A DNA stretch of 64,000 bases from Pycnococcus provasolii (lineage: Eukaryota; Chlorophyta; Pseudoscourfieldiophyceae; Pseudoscourfieldiales). Position 1 is the first letter of the stretch, and the number at the start of each line of letters is the position of its first letter. A program made the position numbers and the translations under genes. Below, piece after piece: positions 39,979 to 48,701 of this stretch. Location of the stretch: contig CP150573.1 of the NCBI GenBank assembly GCA_049487715.1, forward strand, positions 434,001 through 498,000, written 5' to 3'. The notes beneath the pieces are model-generated. The model was given only the letters and a program-made list of their open reading frames with translations. It did not search any database and was not told the origin of the DNA.

Positions 39979-41559
39979 TCATGCCTTGATTGGCAGGCCA
40001 ATCATACCCGGACTGGGGAGAGGACTGGGGAGATTGACGCCAACGCCGTCGCCGTCCTCGGGAATGTGCACTCGCATTCCTCCACGTGTAGGTGATTCTG
40101 AACCGAACAGATCAACAAACATTCCGGGCAAGCCGAGCTCACCATGAACATCCGGTGGCCCAGCATCAGGCGTGGGAGCACCACTGGTAGGAATTCCAAG
40201 GCTATGACCAACCACGACGAGATGTGGAGGTCGAGGACCAACGTGGTCATGCGAGGCTCGTACCTCACGCACGAGGGCGCCGCGTATGATCGGGTTGCCC
40301 ATCGCATCGTCGTCGTGACCTGCTGTGCCGTGATGGGGATTGGTATGGTGCGTGGTTCGGCGGTGCTGATGACGATGTCCGTTGGATGTATCTGGGACAG
40401 ATGTGCTGTGAAGCAGTGCCTCGAACGCCATCTCGCACCCGGAGCTAGCATCTGCCTCAATTGTGGCTGGCGCGAGCGTGTGAAAAACGCTCATGCTGTG
40501 TCGAATCGCCTCCGCCGCGTTGAGCTGTTCGCCACGCATATGGTACAGACGTGCTAACAACAGCCACGCCTTTCCCACATGCGCGTGCTCTGGTCCGAAC
40601 GCACGCGCCAGCGTGTCGATGTGCTCACGCAGTGCGCGCGGATCCAGCCGCCTTGGGTCGGATTTAGAGGGCATAAAGCCAGGCCAGCGATTGTCTCCAC
40701 GTCCACCGCCACGGTTGCGCCGCCGAGCAGCAGCGTTCGATCCGCCGCGTGGAGCAGCATTTAGTGGCATCGGCGGTCGATCGAGGTCGAGTGCAAATGC
40801 GTCAAGCGGCAGCGCCATATCCATCGCATCGCCGGCGCCAGCTTGGTGAGCAAAGTCCGCGAAGAGAGTGTCCTCGGCGAGCACGTTCGCTGCGTCAGGC
40901 GAGGGAAAGGAGAAGTCGTTGTTGGGTGCCTTGCGCTTCTTTGGCCTCGACCGGTTCGCGCCGGAAGTGCCATTCGTTCTGGCTGGCGGCGGCGGCACCG
41001 GCACGACAGAGGGAGGCCTCTTCTTGCTGCTCCCGGGCTTCGGCGGCGACCTGATGCGAGCGGTTGCCTGCGGCGGTCGCGCGGCACCCACGATGGCAGG
41101 TCCGAGCGAAAACCCGTGAGCTGCATCCTTCGCACGCGCTTTCGATGGACTGTAGCCATTCGGCTGCGGCGGTGGCGGCGCCTCTGTGCGCAGCCTCTTT
41201 GGCCAGCTCGAGGGCAGCCGAGGCTGTTCCATTCCCACGTCGAGCGCAACCTCTCCGAGATAGTTATTGTCCTCGCCGTCGTTGATTCCGCCGTTCACCG
41301 CGTTCATGGCCTCGTCGTCGATATCGAGGTCAACATCGTTCTGTGCTTTGTCTGGCAGCCCAACGCCTGCGTTGTTCTCCGGACTCGTTTTATCGTTTCC
41401 CGTCTCCGCCGCTTCCTCGGCTGCCGCAAACGTTGCTAGCGCCTGCCGTAGGTCGCACATCGTGTTGACAAAGGGAGCACGGGCGTGATGGTGAAGGTGA
41501 TGAAAGTCGTAAGGCCATTGTAAGTGCGACGAGTTTTGCGTGGATGTGGACGTCGCCAT
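39979..41559 (-). CDS. Hypothetical nuclear-type protein with short TPR-like segment
   Basis: 526 residues from ATG 41559; the frame extends to 41658 without an ATG. Most of it is disordered (Pro-, His-, Asp- and Arg-rich), with a likely nuclear signal RPKKRKAP near residue 205. The only ordered-looking part is about residues 305-360, HIDTLARAFGPEHAHVGKAW then LLARLYHMRGEQLNAAEAI, which reads like one or two tetratricopeptide units of the kinesin-light-chain type. An RG-rich patch (RRRNRGGGRGDNRWPG) could bind RNA. No family was recognised. Convergent with the TTLL gene at 125 bp. Confidence 0.68.
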   Translation of the reverse strand: MATSTSTQNSSHLQWPYDFHHLHHHARAPFVNTMCDLRQALATFAAAEEAAETGNDKTSPENNAGVGLPDKAQNDVDLDIDDEAMNAVNGGINDGEDNNYLGEVALDVGMEQPRLPSSWPKRLRTEAPPPPQPNGYSPSKARAKDAAHGFSLGPAIVGAARPPQATARIRSPPKPGSSKKRPPSVVPVPPPPARTNGTSGANRSRPKKRKAPNNDFSFPSPDAANVLAEDTLFADFAHQAGAGDAMDMALPLDAFALDLDRPPMPLNAAPRGGSNAAARRRNRGGGRGDNRWPGFMPSKSDPRRLDPRALREHIDTLARAFGPEHAHVGKAWLLLARLYHMRGEQLNAAEAIRHSMSVFHTLAPATIEADASSGCEMAFEALLHSTSVPDTSNGHRHQHRRTTHHTNPHHGTAGHDDDAMGNPIIRGALVREVRASHDHVGPRPPHLVVVGHSLGIPTSGAPTPDAGPPDVHGELGLPGMFVDLFGSESPTRGGMRVHIPEDGDGVGVNLPSPLPSPGMIGLPIKA

Positions 41560-43562
41560 GTGCCAGGTCGATGATGGATGGTGCACGACGAATGACGGAT
41601 GGTGGTGCACGAGCGAGCGAGGGGGGGGAAAACAGTCGAACAAGGCGAAGGAAAGCACAGGGTGAGGGATGGGACGATATGCGTGTGTTGCGTGTGTGTT
41701 TGTGTGTGTGTGTGTCGTTGTGAGTGTTTGCTATGAAGTGCCGAAGCTTTGTCGACGAAAAATGAGTCCGTCGTTGGGATTGATGGCGGACGCGGCGCCG
41801 TTGATCGGGGGTTTGACCAACGGCCGCTTCGCCCGCGGCCCGGTTGGTGACGTGGCGCGTTCCATCAAGAGTCAACGTACCTCGTCATGCGTCTCCGCGG
41901 CTGTCGCCCCAGAGGCGGCGGCCGCACTCCTGCGCGTCTTGCGCTGCGTCTCCGGCGTCGTCGCAAGACGCGCAGGCGTCGGCGTTGTTTGAGCTCGCAC
42001 GACCTCTCCCGCCCGCGACGGCGTCGCCGGCCCCCCCGGGCGGTCGGCCTTCAACTGAGCGCGTGTAACTCTGTGCGGCGAGCTAACTCCACTTCCAACC
42101 AAAAGCCCCTCTGAAACACCACCTGTATTTAAGGCCACCATCGCTGAAACACCACCACCACCACCACCACCACCACCACCGGTATTGTTCACGCCATTTC
42201 CCGGGGAAGTGCCATGCAGCGATCCCATGTTTGCTCTGGAGAAGGGTCCCGGGAAGGTCGGTCGGGAAAGGGGAAGGAGGTCGTTCCGGAGACGACGACG
42301 ATCCCCTCAAGCAACTGGCCTTCTTTTCCATCGCACTCACGCTTGCCACTTGCTTGCCACTTGCTTGCCACTTGCGAGAAGAACCGAGGTTCACCGAGGC
42401 AAGCGGCACAACCTCTAACCTTATGATGTTAGGGAAAGCTTTGGTTGACGCGGACTGCGTTGATAATTGATAGTTGATTTTCTTTGGATTTTACTCCTGG
42501 ATTTTGTGAGCACGATTCTGTGTTGGGTTGTGTATCGTGTGTCGACATCGTCCTTTTTTTTGGCGACTTTTCCTTTTTGTTTTAGTGTAGAAATTTTGGC
42601 GAATTTTGAGGATATTTGAGGAAAAGATGAACTTTTCACATGTTTGATCTACAAAAGTGACTTCGAAGAGACAACGTGACCCGAAGGTTGCTTCGAGTTG
42701 ATAACGAAGCTCGCCTTCGGTGCTGTGCTACCACACCTTCTCCTTTGCAGTTTGCAGTGGCTTGTGTGAGGTGATATCACGAGGGTTTCGTGGATACTTT
42801 TTACGCCAATTTCCCCCGCTTTTCAGCTCGTCACCACTTGACCTTTCGCGTTCTTTCAGCACCCTTTTTAGCCCTCGTCTCGCGCGAGGAGCGGCAGGGT
42901 TTGCAAACAGCGTTCGTCGTCTCAAGAATGGTGGGCTTTTTGCCGCGGTGCGCCTCTCGGGGCGTTACAGATTCCGACATGGTCAACACTCAACATGATA
43001 TCTCAACCCTCACAACCTTCCGAGCTCTCGAGTCTGAGGAAGGTTGACTGATCGCTCGTTTTCTACGATAGTTGTTTTACCACCATACTACCGCACTGCG
43101 AGGGTTGTTTTTTGGCAAGGCGTCGTCCGGCCGTCGTCGTCGTCGTGCCAACCTCGCCATCAGGACCCTCATCGCTCGAATGGTAGAACGCGACGAATCC
43201 AAGTCGAAGGCCTTCATAGACTAGGTAAAACCCTCAAGTGCCACCTCCAATGATCAATTAGAAGTATGCCCGCTGAACATTCTTCCCCTGCAGCCTGCCA
43301 GCGTCGATGAGCCTCAACACCCCCTTGAAAGTTGAACTTGGAGGACTCCAAGAAGGCAAGAACCTGTGATTTGCTGACTTACCTGTACTGTAAAAAGTAC
43401 TGTTGGTCGATCGATTAGGTCGAAGAACGAAACCTGATGGTGATGAAACCTGTTCCCTAGAACTATGGGACCTCGACTTAATCTACCTTTACCGGGTAAT
43501 AAGGGGAATCGATTCCTCGACTAATCACTACCGGTAATGCTGCATTAGCCTTTCGCCTCCCC
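41560..43562. other. Long spacer without supported gene
   Basis: About 2 kb. 41695-41720 is a GTGTGT microsatellite. 42145-42182 is a CCA triplet run. 42343-42375 has three copies of CTTGCCACTTG. 43128-43147 is a CGTCGT run. CCTGTACTGTAAAAAGTACT sits near 43384. The stretch 41730-42070 is GC-rich and open on both strands, but no frame looks like a protein. AT-rich DNA from 42420 to 42700 shows nothing. Confidence 0.5.
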
Positions 43563-43566
43563 CTTG

Positions 43567-43772
43567 GGTATCCTTGGACCCGCTAAAGGTAGTGGGAGGT
43601 TGGTCGGGGAGGGGTGAAGCCAAGCCATTCGGGGCCCAAAGGTCCAGATTGGTCGACAGAATTGGTCGGGGGACTGATTTCCCCCAAATTTGGACCTATT
43701 TTCCCCGAAGGGCTTGGCTTCACCCCCGCCCTCGTCCCGACCAAGCTTTCCACTAGCGGGTCCAAGGATACC
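43567..43772. mobile_element. Small palindromic (MITE-like) element with CTTG flanks
   Basis: About 206 bp that is an imperfect inverted repeat. The left arm GGTATCCTTGGACCCGCT mirrors the right arm AGCGGGTCCAAGGATACC, and inner parts GGTGAAGCCAAGCC and GGCTTGGCTTCACC also pair. CTTG occurs directly outside both ends (43563-43566, 43773-43776), consistent with a 4-bp target duplication. There is no coding capacity. Confidence 0.75.
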
Positions 43773-43914
43773 CTTGGGGCCCCCTTGATCGAGGCAGTTA
43801 TCGTAGTTCCCAGTAGTTCCGTCCCGTCCCGTTCGTCCCTCTCCAGGGACCTTGTTCTTACCGGCCATCACTCCGAGTCTCTCCATCAGTGTGAATTTCA
43901 GTGAGCCTAGAAGT

Positions 43915-45554
43915 ATGTCGTCTACGGAGGAGGATCGCGGCCGCACTCCGTATTCAGTCCGTGCACCGTGGACGGGCTGCACGTGCTCGTGTCTCCTCCA
44001 TGAAGTCTGCTTCCTCGTCCTTGTCTGAGGAGCAAGAGAAGCAAGCTGGACACGATAACGTCACGCCGTCGTTACCTGCCATGGGGGTACCAGACGGGAA
44101 GAGTGACTTCGACGATGCGCAAGTTGCAGCTGCGACGAAAATTCAAGCCGCGCAAAGGGCGAAAAAGGCACGCATGGACGTCTCGGAAATGAAACAGCAA
44201 AAAGCAGCTGCGACGAAAATACAGAGCGTGCAGCGGAGGGAAACAGGCAAGAAAGGAGGTGGCAGCCATGCGAGTGGGGACGGCGGACGCGACTCCGGAG
44301 GCTGAAACCACTGCACCAGCAGCCGAGGAGACACCAGCCGCGCCGGCGGCTGAGGAACTCATCGCAGCTGCCAACGAAGCTGAACTGGAAGAGGCGGCGA
44401 CGAAAATTCAGGCTATGCACCGAGGCCGCGTCGCGCGCAAGCAGACGAACGCCATGAGGGGAAAGGGCGGCCCGAGTGACATTGAGATGGACCAGGAGAC
44501 GCTGCTCGCTGCAACGGAGGCGGAGGAGCGTGCGGCTGTGAAAATCCAGTCGGTGCAGCGTGGACGCCAGGCCAGAAGGGACTACGCCGAAAAGGTGGCG
44601 GCGGCGTCCGAGGGACCTCAGAAGGAGCAGGTGGTCATGGGAAGCCTCGCGGTGGAAGTGGACCTCGTCGAGTTCACCGAGGAGCAGACGGTGGCCGCCG
44701 TGCGAATACAGGCTGTCGCACGTGGAAGGCAGGCGCGCAACGACGTGACGAAGTTGCGCGAGGAGAAGGAGCTGACCGAAGCGGCGACGCGCATACAGAG
44801 CGTGCACCGCGGCAGGCAAGCTCGCAAGACGGTGGCGCAGGTGCGCAGCGAGCAGCACGCCGGGTTCAGCCAGGAGGAGGCGGAGGCGGCTTGCACAATC
44901 AACAAGCACTTCCGAGGGTTCAAGGCGCGCAAGGAGGTTGCGGACATGAGAGAGGCGATGCGCATGCAGATCACCGAGGAGGCGCGAGAGATGATGTCGA
45001 CGCGCATCGAGCACACGACGATGAGCTTCCTCGCGAAGAGCACGCGCGCGCTCGAGGCGGAGCTGCTGGCGAAGCTTGAGGACAAGGATAAGCCGAAGAC
45101 ATTCACGGAGTCGAAGGCGCGCGTTGCACTCGCGTGCCACGTTGCACGCGTGAATGCTCTGGGCGCCGTGCTAAAGATGGCGAAGATCGAGCCTGCGCTT
45201 GCGACGCTTATCATCACCGGCCAACAGCTGCCGAAGGGCCGTGAGCTTGCACTTCAGGTGGCGCGCCACACCGCGCGAGACAACGTGCAAGCGGAGTGGA
45301 CGGAGGCGCACGTCGCCGCCATGCTCACGGCGGCGACGGGCCTGTGGCAGTACGAGCAGATGGTGGTCGACCGCGCCATCACAGGCGCGCGCATGCTGAA
45401 GCTCAACTTCCACTGCCTGCCCATGCTCGGGTGCAACCAGTGGGACCACATGAAGCCCATCTGGGCGTTCATGAAAACGGTGCAGGACTTCTGCGTGACG
45501 GAGCTCGAGTTCATCCCGTGCGTGCTCGACTGGCAGGCGCTCGTCGAGTTCTGA
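43915..45554 (+). CDS. Multi-IQ-motif calmodulin-binding protein, frame interrupted
   Basis: Eight IQ motifs occur in order (RIQSVHRGRAARAR, KIQAAQRAKKAR, KIQSVQR, KIQAMHRGRVARK, KIQSVQRGRQARR, RIQAVARGRQAR, RIQSVHRGRQARK, INKHFRGFKARK). IQ motifs bind calmodulin or EF-hand light chains. The C-terminal 230 residues are helical and unassigned (FLAKSTRALEAELLAKLE; PIWAFMKTVQDFCVTELEF). The third motif is split by one extra base at 44237: without it the frame reads QRGKQARKEVAAMR, continuous with the rest. A possible second extra base at 43936 separates ATG 43915 (MSSTEED) from the first motif; an upstream exon ending at the TTCAG near 43900 is an alternative. It may be a pseudogene, an assembly error or a true frameshift. 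It ends 38 bp from DRC9. Confidence 0.72.
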
Positions 45555-45592
45555 GCAGTGTTACGATGAAAAGTATTTGAAGAACTTGCTTA

Positions 45593-46960
45593 CTATTTCT
45601 TTCCTTTCTTGCCCGCGCCGGGCATGGCGGCGCGCGCCTTGTGGCCGCGGAAGAGCGCCTGGATCTTCATGGCGGCGCGCTCGCGCGTCTCGTCGCCCTG
45701 CTGGTTCGCGATCTTCTGGTCCTTGGCGCGCTTCTCCTCCGCGAGGCGCAGCTCCTTCTCCGCCACCGCCTTTTGGTACTTCTGCTCCACCTCCGTCATC
45801 TTCTGCGCGTCGAGCTGGTGCCTCATCTTGAGCGCCTCGAGGTCTCGGTCCTTCGCCTGCGTGTCCGCCTCGTGCCTGCTACTCCAGTCGACGATCTTGT
45901 CGCTCATCAGCTTCGCCTTCTTGCCGAGGAACTCCTTCGTCATGCGGTTGCACCTCTTCTCGATCTCGATGCGCTGCCGCAGCTTGAGGCTCTCCTTCTC
46001 GAGCTCGCCGAGCCTCTGGTGCTGCATGCGCGACACGCACGCGTTCGTGCTCACCACCTCCTTCTCGCGGTAGCGGCTCTGCACGGTGGTTGTGCTTTTG
46101 AGTTCCTTCAGCTCATCCTTGAGGATTGCGAGTCGCTTACGCGAGTCGCTCATCGCATCCTCGTGCGTCTCCTTCTCCTCGCGTATGATGGTCTTTAATT
46201 TTCTCACCGCGGCGGTCGTCGCGCGCTCCTTCGCCTTGAGTTCGTTCCGCATCGACTCGCCCTCCTGCACCTCCTTGACGGTTCGCACGAGCGTTTCGTA
46301 CCCCATCGTCTCAGCCTCGGTAACGAGCGTGGCGATGAGGCTCGACAGCGTGATTCGCTCTTTGGCAATTTTCGCCATGTTCTCTGTAACGTCCGGGCTG
46401 TCCTTCAGGTTGCGTGACAGCGTTTGCGTGGCGACTCGTAGTTTCTGCGCGATTTCCGCGAGTTCCCTTTCGTTTTCCTTGTACTTCTGCTTGTTTGGCA
46501 TGGTGCGTAGCACGGCTCTCTGTGCGACGACCTGTTCGAATCTCTGCTCGAGGTACCTTTGTTCCTGCACGACTCGACTCACTTCCCTTCCGACGCTCTG
46601 CGAGAGTTCCTGCGCTTGCTTGGACGTTTCGGGAACAATCATGCCAACGAGCGCGATGTGCTCGAGTGCGACTTTCAGCAGCGAGCGCACGTTCGACGCC
46701 TCGAGGAAGCTTAACATGCTTTGGTACGTGACTTCCGGTTCTGCCGCAGTTGGCGACGCGAGTTCCGACGACGCGCGCGGGCTGTCCAGTACTGTGTCCC
46801 CCATGGACTGCATGGATAATGCCGAAGTTAAAGCATTACCGTTCTTTTCGTCAAGAGAATTCTCTCTGAGAAAAGTCTCATCATTCTCTTGAGCTGCTTC
46901 TGCAGCTGCTTCTGCTTCTGCTGAATTGGTTGGTGAGGACTCCGCACCACCTCGACCCAT
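45593..46960 (-). CDS. DRC9: Dynein regulatory complex subunit 9 (IQCG-like)
   Basis: DRC9/IQCG is a coiled-coil, calmodulin-binding subunit of the nexin-dynein regulatory complex that links doublet microtubules in motile cilia. 455 residues from ATG 46960. Residues 1-75 are low complexity. From 80 onward the sequence is almost all helix and coiled coil: LLKVALEHIALVGMIVPETS, YLEQRFEQVVAQRAVLR, AKERITLSSLIATLVTEAE and KKAKLMSDKIVDWSSRHEAD. It ends with one IQ motif, AAMKIQALFRGHKARA, and a basic tail, the same layout as IQCG. Length fits the family. The neighbouring convergent IQ gene may act in the same structure, which is an inference from motif type only. Confidence 0.8.
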   Translation of the reverse strand: MGRGGAESSPTNSAEAEAAAEAAQENDETFLRENSLDEKNGNALTSALSMQSMGDTVLDSPRASSELASPTAAEPEVTYQSMLSFLEASNVRSLLKVALEHIALVGMIVPETSKQAQELSQSVGREVSRVVQEQRYLEQRFEQVVAQRAVLRTMPNKQKYKENERELAEIAQKLRVATQTLSRNLKDSPDVTENMAKIAKERITLSSLIATLVTEAETMGYETLVRTVKEVQEGESMRNELKAKERATTAAVRKLKTIIREEKETHEDAMSDSRKRLAILKDELKELKSTTTVQSRYREKEVVSTNACVSRMQHQRLGELEKESLKLRQRIEIEKRCNRMTKEFLGKKAKLMSDKIVDWSSRHEADTQAKDRDLEALKMRHQLDAQKMTEVEQKYQKAVAEKELRLAEEKRAKDQKIANQQGDETRERAAMKIQALFRGHKARAAMPGAGKKGKK

Positions 46961-47823
46961 TATTGAGTAAATACTTTGGGAAATAAAACCTAAGACTAAG
47001 ACAAAGACCCGTGGACAAACACTCTAGGGAAACACGAAACACTATGCACTATCGTAAACACGAGATATAAGTTTGATTTGATGAAGCTTAAGCGTGATGG
47101 CCGCCCCCTTAAGCCAAGGGTTGATGAGGAGCCTGTACGAATTGGGGCAAGTTCGAGGAAACCAAGAGGTTGAAACTTGAACAGAAAGAGGTTCGCCTCT
47201 TTCAAGAGAGGAGAAAGCACACCCCAGACACCAGAGAGATGATGGCCCAGACGTCTGCTACTAATAAACCGTAGTACTAGGAATAAGGCACATGCACTGC
47301 TCACTGCTCAGTACACTCTACGGTAGTACTAATAATAAGGCCGGACGGGCACGAGAACTCGCAGTGTGTGTTGCAAGGGAGGAGTGCTTTAAGGCTCCCT
47401 CTCTCATCACATCACTCCGATCAGCACTACAGGGATGGGATGGGAAAGCATTTCGGGACCCGACCAAATCGCTCGTTGGAACCAAAGAAACACATTTCCC
47501 GGGAGGAGGTCCCAGGAGTTCCCCGACCAAATCCGTCGACCAAAGAAACACATTTCCCGGCGAGGCATTTCCCCACGTCCAGGACAAGATTCCACCGTTG
47601 AGAAGCCAGAGCCTCGAGGGTGTCCCTGGGGGCAGAACCACCCTGGGGGGGGCAGAGGGAGGGAGGAGGCCTAACTCTTAGCCCTAGCCCGAATACCCTA
47701 ACCCTACTAACCCTAGCCCTAACCCCGGTGGTTCCACGCCGCCCCGCCGCCTTGTGCTGCATTCCCCTTGATTCGTCAAAACCACAAACACTGTTCTTGT
47801 CAGCTATATTTATATATATATAT
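46961..47823. other. Divergent spacer with direct repeats and telomere-like tract
   Basis: About 860 bp. Two direct copies of a roughly 42-bp unit with CCCGACCAAATC and ACCAAAGAAACACATTTCCC lie at about 47459-47502 and 47522-47560. A degenerate CCCTAA tract spans 47671-47727. TA-rich DNA at 47805-47825 abuts the next start codon. Confidence 0.55.
47671..47727 (-). repeat. Degenerate telomere-like CCCTAA tract
   Basis: Reads TAACTCTTAGCCCTAGCCC then TACCCTAACCCTACTAACCC and TAGCCCTAACCCC. Confidence 0.75.
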
Positions 47824-47825
47824 AT
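47805..47825 (+). promoter_or_regulatory. TATA-rich stretch abutting SLX9-like start
   Basis: TATATTTATATATATATATA immediately precedes and overlaps the ATG at 47824. It could be a core promoter for an internal or very short 5' UTR, or simply a microsatellite. Confidence 0.3.
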
Positions 47826-48423
47826 GGCGAAGACGTCGTTTTCCGGTGCGCGTCATCGACTCAAGGCGCGTGCGGCGGCGGCGGCAACTCACACGACTGG
47901 TGGTAAGAGTGATGGCGATGGTGGAAGGCATTCTGAGCATTCTGAGCACGCCACTCCCAGCAGTGGCAATGACGGACCTTTACCTGCCGCTCACGTCTCG
48001 CGCAAACTTGACCGCAAGCTTTCGTTCCTGAAGAAAGTCGCGTCGTCGTCGAAAATTGCGAAAAAGTCGTCCGCACAAGCACGAGGACGGCACTCGGCCC
48101 TGAACGACTACGCGGTGGACTTGTTAGCGCAACTGGAAGGTGCGGATGGAGGAGATCAGTCCACGTCGAGGAAAATGCAAGCGCGCAAGCTCGCGTCACC
48201 CGTACGTCGATCGGCGTCGCGACAGGCGCTGTGTCGCGACGAGCGCGCGCGCATGGCGGCCGTCGCAGCCCATCCAGCATATATTGCCGACCCTCTCGGC
48301 GCGATTGCTCAGCACTTGGTCGCGACGACGACGGAGCCACTACCTTCTTCTGCTGCAATGAAACCAAACAAACTGCACAAAAAGAGCAAAATGAGCAAAA
48401 CAACAACAAGAAACAAGCGGTAG
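47824..48423 (+). CDS. SLX9/FAM207A-like ribosome biogenesis protein (tentative)
   Basis: 199 residues from ATG 47824. A small, very basic protein with the arrangement of the SLX9 family: HVSRKLDRKLSFLKKVASSS (about 60-80) resembles the conserved K-x-K-x4-F-L-x-K block, and ADPLGAIAQHLVATTTEP near 165-182 resembles the (N/D)PLxxIxxHL box near the C-terminus. The end is Lys-rich (KKSKMSKTTTRNKR), as expected for a nucleolar protein. SLX9 takes part in 20S pre-rRNA maturation and pre-40S export. The match is by pattern only, so another nucleolar basic protein remains possible. The following gene starts 278 bp downstream on the same strand. Confidence 0.55.
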   Translation: MAKTSFSGARHRLKARAAAAATHTTGGKSDGDGGRHSEHSEHATPSSGNDGPLPAAHVSRKLDRKLSFLKKVASSSKIAKKSSAQARGRHSALNDYAVDLLAQLEGADGGDQSTSRKMQARKLASPVRRSASRQALCRDERARMAAVAAHPAYIADPLGAIAQHLVATTTEPLPSSAAMKPNKLHKKSKMSKTTTRNKR

Positions 48424-48579
48424 GTACAGTAACAAAAGAGGCTCCTCAGAGTGTAAAGTAGTTCTTATACACATATCCTGCAGGCTCCATGAGATGGCAT
48501 GGCATGGCATGGCCCCCATCATATATATGGCCCCCATCCATGCACCCCCAGGGGGAACTACGGATAGCGGCCGAACATT

Positions 48580-48612
48580 CCTAACCCTAACCCTAACCTG
48601 AACCCCTAACCC
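48580..48612 (-). repeat. Interstitial CCCTAA telomeric tract
   Basis: CTAACCCTAACCCTAACCTG and then AACCCCTAACCCG, about 90 bp before the Dph6-fusion start codon. Confidence 0.85.
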
Positions 48613-48701
48613 GATCCTGCCCCCCCTTTATCTTCTTCTTCCCCTCCGCCCTATCCTCTCGACGCCACACATTTATTTGTCCCTTCTGGCCCATACTAAC
48701 T

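Noticed and set aside
42720-42998. Plus-strand frame of 92 codons in the long spacer
   Set aside because: No conserved pattern, and an overlapping minus frame of similar size; it reads as AT/GC-mixed non-coding DNA.
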